Positions 1 to 12,243 of a stretch of DNA of 64,000 nt are shown piece by piece. Made by a program: the position numbers and the translations under genes. Source of the stretch: Pristionchus mayeri (lineage: Eukaryota > Nematoda > Chromadorea > Rhabditida > Neodiplogasteridae); assembly GCA_036245805.1 (NCBI GenBank), contig BTRK01000002.1, positions 25,289,067 to 25,353,066 of the forward strand. The letters run 5' to 3'. Numbering within the stretch: the stretch's first letter is position 1; every line of letters starts with the position of its first letter. The notes under the pieces were generated by a model. The model searched no databases. It was not told where the DNA came from and was given only the letters and a program-made list of their open reading frames with translations.

Positions 1-91
1 GAGTACGAGTGGAAATCGGATCCCGACCCTACGAAGGGTTTTGAACTGCTCTCAATCGGCATGAAGATGTGTACTAGGCGTTCGGAAGCAC

Positions 92-113
92 CCCCCCCCC
101 CCCCCTTCCCCCT
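92..113. repeat. Poly-C tract
   Basis: A near-uninterrupted run of C upstream of the LINE relic. Similar C or G runs of roughly 10 to 18 bases recur near 1562, 7203, 20095, 39829, 41074 and 42397. Confidence 0.8.
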
Positions 114-199
114 CCCCGCCTTTCAGACCGCTCTCGATTCTGGATCCAGAGGCGAGGAAGTTGCTACCGCGACCCGACATGTTCTGCTTTTGAACAGCA

Positions 200-1460
200 C
201 ATGGCGCACAAGGCCTGCCAGGCCTTCGTGAAGGCTGACATCAAGGAGCACCGACTGAGAGTACTGACGAAGGCAGCCGTCGAGACTCAAGAAGGCGAAG
301 ATGTCCCTGTTGAAAGGAAGGACCCCGATGGATGCAGTGCTGGACCGGAACGGCATCCCCTTCACGAGTAGAGCACGAATCGAGGAGAGAATGATGGGGT
401 TCTACTCCAATCTCTTCCGTTCGGAGACACTCGTCCCACGATACCCCACCCCTCTCCCTAATGTGACCCTGTCCATCCTCACCTCCGAGATCCGAAGCGC
501 AATCACGAGGACAAAGAGAGACGGAGCTGCCGGCCCTGACAAGATCAGCGGATCGATGCTTCGCGACGGAGGTCCCACCCTTCACTCCATTCTCGCATCC
601 CGCTTCTCCCACTACCTCACCATCCAGGAATATCCCAAGCAGTGGAAGGCCTCAAATTCGATCCTAATCCACAAGAAGGGAGATCGAGCCGACCTCAACA
701 ACTTCCGACCGATTTCCCTGCTATCCATCCCTTACAAGCTCTTTACGAAAGTGCTGGTAACAAGGATGGAAAGCAGATTGGATGAGGCCCAACCCGTGGA
801 GCAAGCCGGATTCCGCCGTCGATTCGGATGTCGCTTCAGTCATCGAGCACCACCGGGAGTTTGATCTATCTCTCGCCCTGGTGTTCGTCGACTACACCAA
901 GGCATTCGACAGTGTGGAAGTGCCCGCAGTCCTCACAGCACTTTCTCGCTCTGACATCGACCCCTCCTACGTGCAGTGCCTCGACTCGCTCAACACTGAC
1001 TGTTACACTCTGTTGAAGCCGTTTGAGCGACCGATCAGAGTGCCGATAGATAAAGGTGTACGCCAAGGAGACACAATCTCACCCAAACTCTTCACTGCGG
1101 CTCTCCAAGACTGCATGAGCGGATTGGATTGGGATGAGGAGGGGATCTGCATCAACGGAAAGTGGTTGTCCCATCTCAGATTCGCAGACGACATCGTACT
1201 GCTGGGACGAGACACCATTGCCCTCCAGAGGATGCTCGAGCAGCTGGACGAAGCAGGAACAAGGATTGGCCTCTAAATCAACAGGAAGAAGACCCAGCTC
1301 ATGAAAACATGAGGAGACTGACGCTACCTCGGAAGAGAACTCTTTTGCGACGGCTCGGTCATGACGGAACTACGAAGGAGGAAACGCATTACCCGGGGAG
1401 AGCAACGTGGATTCTCTCTTTCCCCTCCTCCCTCTTTCTCACCTGTTTTTGCACCGGCGT
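200..1460 (+). pseudogene. RTE-like non-LTR retrotransposon reverse transcriptase relic
   Basis: Broken reverse transcriptase of a LINE, which would copy element RNA into DNA at the insertion site. Two overlapping open frames (301-864 and 782-1276) carry the usual order of RT motifs: a palm entry with NNFRPISLL, then EQAGFRR, then FVDYTKAFDSVE, then GVRQGDTISP, then the catalytic FADDIVLLG. The conserved frame moves by one base near 820-830. It meets a TAA at 1274-1276 inside the IGL-INRKKTQLM stretch and then continues in another frame with the YLGREL and ELRRRKR remnants that follow the RT core in RTE and related clades. Coding similarity upstream of 301 lies in yet another frame. There is no endonuclease domain, so the copy is 5' truncated. 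The clade is inferred from motif wording only. Confidence 0.8.
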
Positions 1461-2106
1461 GTGTATAGAGCTCGCTACCTGGACAGTCACTTTCGGGAAA
1501 TTTCCGAGGCGTAACTCTGCCTATATTCTTGGCGATTTGGTTGGGAATGGGTAGGAATTAGCCCCCCCCCCCCGTGTCTAATCGCTTGTCAAATAATCTC
1601 AATTTTTCAGTTTTTATTCGTGACCCTCTTGTCATTGGTGAGATGCGAAACTCAAACTCACCTGGAAAAATTTATAAATACAAGTTCATGGGAGCACATA
1701 CTAGCAACAATGAAGCAACTCCCAAGTTGCTACTCTAACTCACAAGCGAATGGCGCCCCGTTCCGGAAATGAGGTTGCGGAATTGTCTTACCCCTCGTTT
1801 ACCTACATTTTTGAGAATATTTATCTAAAATGAAACGTGTTAAAATTGACCTTTAAAATGAAGATAGATCGATAGAGCTCGAAAAATGAGCCGGGGTTAT
1901 TCAGAGCCCAATTTTGCTCTATCATTCGCTGTATCCATAACGGCTCTCAAAATTGGAGATGTCTAGATATCCGGTGTAGTGAAGATCAAAATAAAGTATA
2001 CACAATGAGACTTTGCGGGAGTGTCAGGCATGCCCCAGGATGGCCAAAACCGGCGTGGTGCGTTATATATGATAATTACGAAAACAACAACGAAAATCGT
2101 TATGAT
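1461..2106. other. Non-coding, repeat-derived stretch
   Basis: No gene seen. Positions about 1800-2060 contain phrases (atcgatagagctcgaaaaatgagc; gtcaggcatgccccagg) that recur in the foldback elements at 5787-6819 and 37319-38256, so this is probably a decayed single arm of the same repeat family. Confidence 0.5.
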
Positions 2107-3116
2107 ATATGAGGCCGTCCGCGATAGATTCAACAACTCGTAGCAAGGCCTCGGAACAGCCCAAAAAGTGGAACCCATGAAAACATGTTTTCTGGGGTAG
2201 TTTTTGATGCTAAACATCGTGGTGCACTTCATTTTGCGTGAATGGTTCATTGAATGTCGGTGTGTTGCCATGTCACTACCGGCCAAAATTGGTTTTTCGC
2301 TTGATTCTGGCTCAGAAAACATGCTTGAAGCATGAAATTTCGCGCACCCGAGCAGAATTTAACGGAGAATCGAACCTTTTGTTTGGTTAAGAATGAAGTT
2401 TTCTCGTTTATGAGACAATGTCACTTTTTGATTCCACAATTTGAGCGAGTGGAGACCGAAACAGATCAATGCGCCTTTTCATGCTGATTCGAATGGTATC
2501 GGCATGTGTGGGGATCAGAGGTACCCCACGGCCGCTGCAACCGTTTTTCCGCATATTGAGTGCTTTTCACGGTGAAATCGAGTGATAATCGAGGAATGAG
2601 GGGGAGGAAAACGACACGCCTCTCATTTTCGCCCCTCTCATTCCTCATTTGTGCAGTCAAATGCTCAATAAAATTAGAAAAACGGTTGCAGCGGCCGTGG
2701 GGTAGCTCTGATCTCCACACATGCCTATACCATTCGAATCAGTATGAAAATGCGCACCGATCTGTTTCGGTCTCCACTCGCTCAAATTATCGAATCAAAA
2801 AGTGACATTATCTCATAAACGAGAAAACTTCATTCTTAACCAATCAAAAGGTTCGATTCTCCGTTAAATTCTGCTCGGGTACGCGAAATTTCATGCTTAG
2901 AGCATGTTTCTTGAGCCAGAATCAAGCGAAATACCAATTTTAGCCTGAAGTGACATGGCACCACACCGACATTCAATGAACAATTCACGCAAAATGAAGT
3001 GAACCACAATGTTCAGCATCAAAAACTACCCCACAAAACATGTTTTCAATTTTCATGGGTTCCACTTTTTGGGCTGTTCCAAGGCCTTGCTGAATCTATC
3101 GCGGACGGCCTCATAT
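2107..3116. mobile_element. Foldback (palindromic) element
   Basis: The two halves are imperfect reverse complements. The left arm runs about 2107-2549 and the right arm about 2676-3116, around a roughly 125-bp centre. Matching landmarks are ATATGAGGCCGTCCGCG at 2107 against its complement ending at 3116, and TACCCCACGGCCGCTGCAACC at 2521 against its complement near 2680-2705. It has no coding capacity; open frames on both strands mirror each other. This is the structure of a non-autonomous long-TIR DNA element. Confidence 0.85.
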
Positions 3117-3370
3117 GGTAAAATGATAGGGTGATAGTGAATTCCAGATAAAAAGAAACGGGAAAAAGAGTAATATTTGCTTTGGAAGAGATTAACGGTA
3201 ACATACTAATATTAACGTTAATAATTTTCGAATAGTCCAAAGTTCTATGAAAATAAATGCACAAAATCGAACTAGTAGATTGAACATATTATAGTTAGTG
3301 CCTAAATAAAATAAAACATTTGGTATATTTTGGCGGGAAATGAGTTTGTTTCGAAAAAAGACGCCTACTA
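3117..3370. other. AT-rich spacer
   Basis: AT-rich, with no gene or recognisable repeat seen. Confidence 0.4.
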
Positions 3371-4576
3371 TTAGGTTGGCATGAAAGTCTTTGTCACTTT
3401 TTCAAAACTTTATTTCTTTGAAGAAACAGTAGCACGATGTCAATTATACTTACCATCATTATTGACAATATATGCCCTATGTTCATTCAATTTGTGAATC
3501 CCCTCCCTGTAGTACCCGGCTGGGCGCGATGCGAAGAATTGCTTGAGTTAAACCTCGAGACTTCCACAGGAATTGAACGCCCTACCTCGAATGGCATGGG
3601 TCAGTTCTGCAAAAAGCCATTAATCGGACGATGCCATATCAGGAGAATACGGGGATGAGGGAGGACCATAGATCCCTATTCAGCCAGTTCCTGCTTGACT
3701 TGATTTGAGACCTGGTGACGGGGGTCATTTTGCTGATTATACACTTTATTGCCCTTCAGCCTTGAACGATCAACTTCCAACTTCAAATTCTGTAGGTGTG
3801 TGATATACCCCGGTGATTAACATGCCCTCAGGTAGTAGCTTCGAGAAGATCACGCCATTCACTCCCAATCACATTGCCAGCTTGTTTTTCTTGGGGTGCA
3901 GGTCAAGTTTGAGAACACCCTGTGGAGTCCCTCCTTCTTCAACCCACTGGGCTTTCATGTGGTTGTTATCGTAGAGGACACACTTCTCATACCCAGTTAT
4001 GAGCCGTTCCAGCCATCGATCCATGCCTGGGATAATGAGGAGAGTAATAGAATCATCGACTCGACGGTCATGGCTGGCTTGGCACAGATCATGGGATATG
4101 AATCGACCGATAAATTTCCACATTCCAAGGGATCTCAAGCCTTCTCTGACAGTGCTATGGTGGGCTCGAAATGTGATAACCATTTCACAGACAGTTTGAA
4201 ATGGGTCTGTTTCCACAACTTTCTTCAACGTTTCCAAATCCAACTCACCAGGTCTTCCAGAACGATCATGATCATTGAGGGAAAAGTCGTCTTCTTCGAA
4301 GCGATGGAGCCAATTCCTTATGGTGTTGTAGAGGTGGCATGTGCAGTAGGGTCTAGATGCAAAGCATGCAAAGCATAACATGACGGAAGTGGATGGCACT
4401 TGGGACATACATTGTTCCTCTACTTGAGCCTTACTGATGGGAAGGGAATTAGAAGTTATTTGCCATAAAGGCCCTTCACTGCTTCTTATTCACTAGGCAC
4501 GAGGAAACGTCAAAGTCCATCTGCGACGAGCAATGGAAAAACAAAATCAGTGACAAAGACTTTCCTGCCAACCTAA
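3371..4576 (-). mobile_element. Degenerate mariner transposon with TA target duplication
   Basis: The ends are inverted repeats that begin TTAGGTTGGCA and continue to AGTCTTTGTCACT. They are flanked on both sides by TA (3369-3370 and 4577-4578), the Tc1/mariner target. The minus strand carries a decayed transposase: residues like NWLHRFEEDDFSLNDHDRSG (helix-turn-helix linker), then HSTVREGLRSLGMWK, then the first catalytic block. In that block the expected GDEKW reads GYEKC, so the first catalytic aspartate is lost. Downstream the frame is broken by several stops. The element is complete in length (1206 bp) but cannot encode an active enzyme. Confidence 0.9.
3869..4408 (-). pseudogene. Mariner transposase remnant
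   Basis: Longest surviving open frame of the transposase in the 3371-4576 element, about half of the usual 340-350 residues. It covers the end of the N-terminal DNA-binding region and the first part of the DDE domain. The tail reads YDNNHMKAQWVEEG and then DLHPKK, where active mariners have YDN...KAQWV...KP..H.KK. The first catalytic Asp is replaced by Tyr. The DNA-binding half and the second and third Asp regions are out of frame or missing. Confidence 0.85.
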
Positions 4577-4726
4577 TATTTCAGAGTACTTTTTAAAAGT
4601 GAACAGCAAAGAAGGAACACTGAAATACACAAATTTGCTCCTCTGTTCAATACCAACCCGGCGACCAAACTCCAATTGAAATTAATTTTATTTTTCCAAT
4701 TTAAAATTTTATGGAAAATTTTGAAT

Positions 4727-4775
4727 TCACCGCCGCTGAGTGCTCGATTATCTCGCGATTCCTCTCTATGTATGA
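4727..4775. repeat. Fragment of the terminal repeat shared with the 10.7-kb long-TIR transposon
   Basis: Contains the sequence around ACCGCCGCTGAG and CTCGCGATTCCTC. It matches, with changes, the outer ends of the elements at 24663-35317 and 50143-51582. It looks like a lone, decayed terminus. Confidence 0.55.
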
Positions 4776-4946
4776 GAGCGAAGCAGATAGTTAGATGAAT
4801 CGCTAAATAAGCTACTTAGGTATACCTGATAGGAAAATCTAAATTACAATCGAAAATGATTTGAATGTATCACATGGAACTTTGTTGATACAATGCCAGA
4901 ATCATTCATTGAACAATAATGCATTTATTGTATTTAAGACTGCCGT

Positions 4947-5604
4947 CCTTAGCTCGCTATGTGGTTCGCGGGGTTGAGTGTTAAGGATAACAGTTGAACG
5001 CTACTCTCTCCGTAATCAGACCCTCTGACTGGTCTCTCTTTCCCCCTCCCGTTTCTCCCCTAGCAGTCCTCTACTTTGCATCATCCTTCAACACGTTCTG
5101 CCCTGTTTCGAGAGAAGGAGGATCTCTGAAGAAGGAAGATCTCTGGCTGCGCTGACATTTCCTCGCATTTCGCTCTCATTCGGGATAATTCGTCGTTCAT
5201 TCATCACTCTCAATCTTCTCTAATTCATTCTATCGAGACCTTCTTCGTGTCCAGATAAGTTTTGGTTTGCTCTGTGTGAGCACCATTCCTTGTATATTTG
5301 ATTTAGTCCGTACAAGTACCTGAAATACATTAATATCGGTCATTTATCACTAGAACGCAATAAATGAACAAATAATTGAACTATAACAACGCAAACGGGA
5401 AGTAATGTTGATGAATAAACTACTCTTCCTCGCTGAATACATCTGATAAATCGTCGTGCACTGTATTCGTCATCAGAGTGAACGCATCGATCTCTTCATC
5501 GGAGGATATCTCACAGTACGTCTTCCTTTCCACAACACTCCCTCTCTTGCGGAGGATTCTCGTAGACCTTAGCTCGCTATGTGGTTCGCGGGGTTGAGTG
5601 TTAA
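4947..5604. repeat. 38-bp direct repeat pair bracketing a small relic
   Basis: The same 38 bases, beginning CCTTAGCTCGCTATGTGG and ending GAGTGTTAA, occur at 4947-4984 and 5567-5604 in the same orientation. Between them the minus strand has a 48-codon open stretch ending EISSDEEIDAF...DVFSEEE and a stop near 5420. The arrangement resembles a tiny terminal-repeat retroelement remnant, but no reverse transcriptase or gag motif is visible and the repeat is short for an LTR. Its origin is uncertain. Confidence 0.5.
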
Positions 5605-5786
5605 CACGGGATTCCTGTAAAAACGTAGGAACGCTGGATACTAGAAAAATTTTATGTCATCGATTTTCAATAAACTTGGTGTATGGATATCGTTGGAGGT
5701 TAGAAGAAGGCCTATCCACTTGGTTTGGTCAAATTTGCAGATTATCGATTTTTGTGATCTACATATAAAAATTGCCGTATCTCATT

Positions 5787-6819
5787 CAATGCCTCTCACG
5801 AGAGAATCGAGCTGATGCAGGGAATGGAGTCAAATCGTCAAATGGGTTCTTACCGGTTTTGATCATTCCAAGGCATGCCTGACTAACACCCAAAGTCCCA
5901 ATTTGCATACTTCATTTTGGAGCTCCCTACACCGGGTCGGCTGTAGGCTGCTCCAACTTTGATCGCGATTTTTGCTATTCTAGTGCTAGATAGACGAAAA
6001 TATTCCGTTGAGTGACCCTCACTCATTTTTCGTGCTCTATCGATCCATGCAAACCATTTCCCATGAAAGTCAATTTTAACTGTGCTACATTCAAAGCCAA
6101 TTTTCTAAAAAGTGTAGGTAAAATAGCAGCCCAAATTTTCACAGTGTGTGCAGCTCAACGAGAGCTATCCAACGAGTGGTTTGCGCCAAAAAGTGCAGTC
6201 CTCGAAAGCTAGTTATGTCCTTATTAGGGTCAGCGATCATTTGAACTATTTTTTCAACATCAAAATAAAGAGAAAACTCATTTCATTCCATTTTCCACCG
6301 CACTTTTCGGAGCGCTCGGTATATACGTTTTCTCTCAATCATGCCGTTGAAATAATAGTTCAAATGAACACTGACCCTAATAAGGACATAACTCTCTTTC
6401 GAGGACTGCACTTTTTTGCGCAAACCACTCGTTGGAAAGCTCTCGTTGAGCTGCACACACTGTGAAAATTTTAGCTACTATTTTACCTACACTTTTGAGA
6501 AAGTTGGCTTTGAATGTAGCACAGTTAAAATTGACTTTCATGGAAAATGGTTTGCATGGATCGATAGAGCACGAACAATGAGTGGGGGTCGCTCAAAGGA
6601 ATATTTTCGTCTATCTATCACTAGAATCGAAAAAATCGCGATCAAAGTGGGAGCAGCCTGCAGCCGACCCGGTGTAGGGAGCTCCAAAATGAAGTATGCA
6701 AATTGGGACTTTGGGTGTTAGCCAGGCATGCCTTGGAATGATCAAAACCGGTAAGAACCCATTTGACGATTGTCTCTCCATCCCCTGCATCAGCTCGATT
6801 CTCTCGTGAGAGGCGTGAT
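5787..6819. mobile_element. Foldback (palindromic) element
   Basis: Long imperfect inverted repeat with arms about 5787-6250 and 6355-6819. The outer phrase TCTCACGAGAGAATCGAGCTG reappears reversed near 6788-6815. The phrases GAGCTCCCTACACCGGGTCGG and ACTAGCT/GAACTCGAGGAC on the left are mirrored on the right. It has no protein-coding content; the open frames present are mirror images across the palindrome. Wording in its arms is shared with 1800-2060 and with 37319-38256. Confidence 0.85.
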
Positions 6820-8957
6820 ATCCTCTTTCTCTACCTTCTTATTCTGATCGCATGAGGCCTGCGCCTCTTGGCCTGCGCATGCTTGCTGAGAGAAGAGTCA
6901 TAGGTGATCTTTGTATGGCTCATATGATTATGTCTCGTTCTAATATCATCCCTTGTTCATCATTCTACGTCTACAAACCCAAGCGAGACCGTGCCTCTTC
7001 CTTTGGTATTAAAATTGAAATGACAACAAGCATCGCCAGATTTCACTCTTTCCCTGTTCGAACCTCCCGATGATATTCGAAAACCTCCCGATGTCATTCT
7101 TCGAACTTCCCCCAACATCCGTGTATTTACGTGTATTTAAGCGTCGACTGGAAAGCCACCCCACAGAAGCAGACCTCTATCACCCTCAATGACTCAAGAG
7201 AGCCCCCCCCCCCCTCCACCCTCCTGTAATCAATAATTAATATGTTTTTCATGCAATCGTCGCACCTCGGGCGTAAAATAATAATTATTATTATTATTAT
7301 AAGTTGTATGAGGTTGTTTATAGTTAAACCATGAGATGGAACGCTCCTTCCTCATCCATATCCTTCTCCACATCTGCGATGATGGCCACCATTCGATGAT
7401 TCCTGTTTCTGTTTTCTTCTTCTGTTCATCCTTCTTGCCGGCTAGGAGAGTTCTGATTCGGTTTTTGATCTGGTCACGGCTCATCCGTTGCGATGGCAGG
7501 ATTTCCTCGCTGTCTCTTTTATCCTTTATCCTCTCAGCCTCCTCCGGGCGCAGCTTCATGCCAGCTCTGAAGAATTCTTCGAATAAATCTGTGACCATCT
7601 TGTTCGCAAAATGGATCGTAGGGATCACTCGTCTTCCTCGTTCGTAGAGCCCATCCATTGGGTATTGGACTCTTCGGCGCTTCTTCGTACTCCTTGAATG
7701 AATCCGCGAAAGAACCGTTGACGAACCTCGTCATCAATGTTGTCCACTCGGCCAAGATCTAGCATCCCCAGTAAATTCTCGTGACTAACTGACTACTTAG
7801 AGTATGCTACTTAGAGCTAGACACTGTATCCCACTTAGACGTAATACTAGAGTAGAAAGTGTTTAAAAACGACTTTATAAGCCTTACTTGACAATCCTCC
7901 GAAACAGCAAAAGAAGAAGAGACAGCGAAAACTTGGCGACCACACGTCACCACGAAACGAGACGAGACTCCCTAGCTACGTGTTACAATACAGACTATCC
8001 TATCACTTAGCATACAGACGGGGCGTGGGAAATGGATGAAGACAAAGGGACATTAGGTGTGCAGTGAGGAAATGTAAAATGAGATGAGGGAAGAGAGAGG
8101 GAAAAGCAACATGCAAATAACACAGTTAGCGATGCAATATTAGGTGATGGCAACCGTATCACGACTTGCCGCCCCGCACGCCTAAATTCGCTTCCACTGC
8201 GAAATTTGGAGAAACAATAAAAGCTACTTATAAATGACAATAAAACAATAAAAGACAATAAAACAATAAAACAATAAAAGCTACAGGGTGCGCCAAAATT
8301 ACCCGGACTGAATTCAACATTCTGTGGACCCGCGGCCCAATCGATTTGCGCGATCAACATTGCATATTCATGACGATTGTCCATTGCTCTTTCGCTATTC
8401 AAGGCATCATGCCAGTTAGTAAAGTATTCTAGTAATGGCGATGTCTAGTCGCTTCAAACCCGCATTGACTACCTGTAGAAGCACTGTGTAACATCGATCA
8501 TAGGGGCTTTCAAAATTCGGCGGCTTCCGGTTCCGTTATTATGTACCAAAGGTTTGATACGGAGAAGGATCGTCCGGGGCAGGGAAAACGGCCTCTGTTT
8601 CCACCACCAGGAACTTAGAGCGCATCCAAAAGAGATGTGCTTCGAAATCACATTCTTGCGGATATGAATCTCGAAAGCTCGAACGCATCCTTTCGTGGTC
8701 TTCTCATGTCCCAGTTAAATATTCGCCACTACACGCGCATTAAGTAGCACGGAATAGAGGATCGTCAGATCAAGCCCCACAGAGAATGATACCTTAAAGT
8801 GTTGTTGCATTGTGCTAGGTCCGCGCACTTTTGTACGTTATTCAGCGATTTAAATATATTTTCCGTGGAAAGCAAGCTGAATATCCAAAACAGTATTTTC
8901 ACTGCCTCTCATCCTAAATAATCCGAAAATAGGTGTGGAATCACTGATTCTGCCTTG
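6820..8957. other. Unassigned region with low-complexity DNA
   Basis: No gene recognised. It holds a C tract (7203-7214), an ATT microsatellite (about 7278-7300) and an AATAAAA-type short tandem array (about 8213-8284). On the minus strand at about 7400-7755 two overlapping open frames read like one broken acidic protein (TIHFANKMVTDLFEEFFRAG and MAEWTTLMTRFVNGSFADSF), with a frame change near 7660. I do not recognise it, and no known domain is visible. Confidence 0.4.
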
Positions 8958-11900
8958 CCCATATGCGGCCGCGGAGGGCCGCGGATCGCGGATCGATTTT
9001 GAGGGAAAACCAGCAGCTTTCATGAAATGAGGTTTCGATTTTTGAATTCCTCGTGCAATTTCGCATCGGACTCAATATAAAATATTAATTTGATAATAGA
9101 ATAAATAATGAGGGGATCGACTCGAAGGGAATTCGGCTACAGTACTTTTTTAAATAGTCCCTCCGTTTTTGGGATTTGAATTCTATCAGGCAATTAATCT
9201 TTTTTTCCGGTTTTGATTCAAAATGTTCCGGTTTTCAGACTATTGAAAAGTTGCACGGTTTTCCTTGCTTTGATTGGTTTATAGTATTCCACAAAGTGGA
9301 TAGTATAACCAAAGCAAAGCAAGGGCACGGAAGAGCCGGGACGTTGTAGGTGAAATGGCTCAGCGAAATATTCAAATTTGACTACGGTACTTTTGGTCAT
9401 TTTTTTACCGTAGTCTGTTAGCTTTCAGTTTGCGTTAAACACTAACTACTGTAGATTTGGCGTTTGTTGCAGTTATTCTGGAAGGGTTCCATTTTGATAG
9501 AATTAGTTTTTTTTGTTTTCGAGGGTTTAAATGAATTCCTTCCAGCTTCTTGCCGTTTTCAATATAACGAATAAACAGTTTGAGCAATACTCCGTGCAGT
9601 TGAAGATTCTTTCTACCGTTTGTGGTATACTCGCCAGCATAAATTAAGATTACGTATATTTATCAACAAATGTGCGTGTAACAATAACAAGAAGTAACAA
9701 TGTTCAAAGTGGTATAAGTCATTAGAAACGAATTGATAACGATAAACAACAGATTGATCATCGAATTTTGTTCTTTTGCCAGAGCCGCCATTTCCACCAT
9801 CGAAACTACTCTTGAAGCCTCCTCTTCCTCCGCGATCACCACCGCCACAGCCTGAATATTTAGTATTCAGTGACATTTCTTCGTGATACACATGTATACC
9901 TCCGAATCCTCCACCGCCGCGTCCACCTCTGCTACCTCGAGCTCCGCCTCGCCCTCTTCCGCGTGAACTAGGAGCTTGAGGGCGGTAACGTTCCACGGGC
10001 AACAGCTTTGCCGGGTCGATCTATAAGGTTTTGGATTTTTTTGACTGGATCGTTTAGTTAAGTTAGTTTGCACGGCCCTCCCGGCCCTAACAATCTTCCG
10101 CTCGCTGTCACCTATGATCACTTTCATTAAAACAACGCGGCAAGTGAAAAGAAAGCGTTAAAATGAGCATTTTTGTATATCTGCCACAAAGAACACAAAC
10201 CTTCTGGCTCCTTGAAGGAAGACGCCTTGATTCCTTCGGGCAACTTCACGGAGAACCCCTTAAAAATTATTTATCGAAAATGTATATAATTTAATATACA
10301 ACGAATGTTAGACAACTAGCTTACGTTATTCTTGGGTCCGCCGAAGATCTCATCAACCTTTCCCAGTCGGTCCTTGTTTTCGAAATAAATGGGCGCGTTA
10401 AGACGATATCATCCTCGCAGGTGTGGGTGAAGTATCCAACTTCGATGACCTGCAAAAAAGTCCTCATACACTTGTATAACTGGATTTCAACGAAAAAAAC
10501 ACAAAAGTTAAGCAATATTCGGTGAAAACCGCGACTATTTCGAGAAAAAAATATACTGCCAAGCAACATAGTGAAAGTATAGGCATTCGTAACCCGATAC
10601 AACTACTTGAAATCATTAAAATCAAGCGTTTACAAACAAAACCCGCACAAATAGGACAGAAAAGGAAAAAGTGTTTGGGCCCGAGCGTGTGTTTCGAAAG
10701 ACTGCTATAACCAGAAAGAGTAGTAATTGTAAGAAAGGGGTGGTAATTTTTTCCAATTCGCCTTCTTTAATTTATTTTTCTTTAGCAATAGATACGTCGA
10801 CACATAACGGGCAATCAAAGGTGGCAACCAGCAATATATGATTATAATAAATTATGGCAAATCCGTGAAAGCCGTAAAATAGAAACCCGATTTTGCAACA
10901 TTTCGGGAAAGTCGGCATTTTGGTGGTGTGTGGTGCTACTCGAACGCGCATCAGTACGCTACGAGCTCTTTTGTTCTATCCGGCTCCTCCGTGAGGGAAA
11001 CCGAGAAACTTATCAATAGGCTGAAAAAATTAGGGACGGCAGCCCGAATATTTGAGTACGGAATAATGGGTGCCTCCTTCCGACGCTTTTGCTTTCAAAC
11101 TACCGTACTTTTCAAGCCAAATGCTTTCAATATTTTAAAACATTTTTTAAAAATATTTAATATGATTTTTAAGCTATTTTATTGATTGGAATGAATATGA
11201 ACACATATTGAAAGAACACCAAGCATAGCAAGAAGAGACATGTTACAGCATTGGAGAAGCACGAAGCGATCGAAAATACATGTGTTTTCAGAACTAAGTG
11301 TTGAAGCTTCGTTTTCTCAGTATTTGTAGATTATGAAGCACAGAAAATAGTTTTCAACATAAAAATAATTATAAATATCAAATAAAAGAGAATGAGGCCG
11401 TCAAAATTGAGCATTTTACCGTTACGAAAATGAACTTTCAATGTTTCCTCGGAGGACGACATTCGTATATCTGAGATTTTTAAGTATGTATTTCAGGACA
11501 TCGATGCGCATCTTATATTACATAATTAGAAATATACGAATGTCGTCCTCAGAGAAAATGAACGTCGAACTTGCAACTACCGTAATCTATGGTTGTCAGT
11601 GTGGCTTCAAGGTGCCTAGAATAATTTCTTTCCGAATTTGTACTTATAACTGATAATTAGTGTTTGTTAGAGAGCTATTCACAAGGAAAAACCATACACT
11701 AAATGGTTTTGAGTGACTTCAATACTTCAGTTTGCGATAATTCGGAGTGAAGGGTGACTTGAGATGCGCTCCACTTGGACTGAAAGCGTCGGCATTTTGA
11801 CATATGTTTATTATTGTTTTTCTCTTTAGTTGATAATTATTTTTTAAAACTAAAGGGATAAGTCGGAATGGGGTAGGCATACTATTCGATTGGGCACCCA

Positions 11901-12243
11901 TTTGTGAATTGTTTTGCTCGTTCGTTAACACCGTTGCAGTCCCTAGAAAAAATGAAAATTTAAATCCAAAACCGGAAATATCTGAATCAAAACCGGAAAA
12001 AAGATTAATTCCCTGATAGAATTCAAATCCAAAAAAACGGAGGGACTATTTAAAAGAGTACTGTAGCCGAATTCCCTTCGATCCCCTCATTATTTATTCT
12101 ATTATCAAATTAATATTTTAAATTGAGTCCGATGTGAAAGTGCACGAGGAATTCAAAAATCGAAACCTTACTTCTTGAAAGCTGCTGGTTTTCCCGCAAA
12201 ATCGATCCGCGGGATCCGCGGCCCGCCGCGGCCGGATATGGGG
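8958..12243. mobile_element. Long-TIR DNA element carrying GAR1 gene pieces
   Basis: The terminal inverted repeats are about 280 bp (8958-9238 and 11966-12243). Both start CCCATATNCGGCCGCGG and end in a poly-purine/AAACCGGAA region, with near-identical internal runs such as GAATTCCTCGTGCA and AATTCTATCAGG. The 2.7-kb interior has no transposase that I can see. It contains broken GAR1 exons on the minus strand, a hairpin near 9265-9330 and another at 11452-11552. The target-site duplication is not clear. It behaves like a non-autonomous element that has picked up host gene DNA. Confidence 0.8.
9750..10449 (-). pseudogene. GAR1 (H/ACA snoRNP protein) gene fragment
   Basis: GAR1 is a core protein of the H/ACA particles that pseudouridylate rRNA. 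Four exons can be read on the minus strand. 10325-10449 has VIEVGYFTHTCEDDIV and, one frame over, APIYFENKDRLGKVDEIFGG. 10201-10258 has GFSVKLPEGIKASSFKE. 9900-10020 has IDPAKLLPVERY and RGG repeats. About 9750-9851 has more RGG and KRTKFD. A 48-bp GT-AG intron lies at 9852-9899. The first exon has lost about nine codons that normally lie between the two conserved blocks, which shifts the frame. The RGG-rich N-terminal exon and the normal stop are missing. Introns are kept, so the copy came from genomic DNA, not from mRNA. It sits inside the long-TIR element. Confidence 0.85.

Noticed and set aside
2560..2805. Open frames with the shared phrase KRLQRPWG on both strands
   Set aside because: Mirror-image products of the palindrome at 2107-3116, not genes.
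3896..4378. 160-residue plus-strand open frame
   Set aside because: It is the antisense shadow of the mariner transposase remnant.
7230..7755. Possible gene on the minus strand
   Set aside because: Two overlapping frames look like one broken protein, but no domain, start or splice pattern could be supported, so it is mentioned only as part of an unassigned region.
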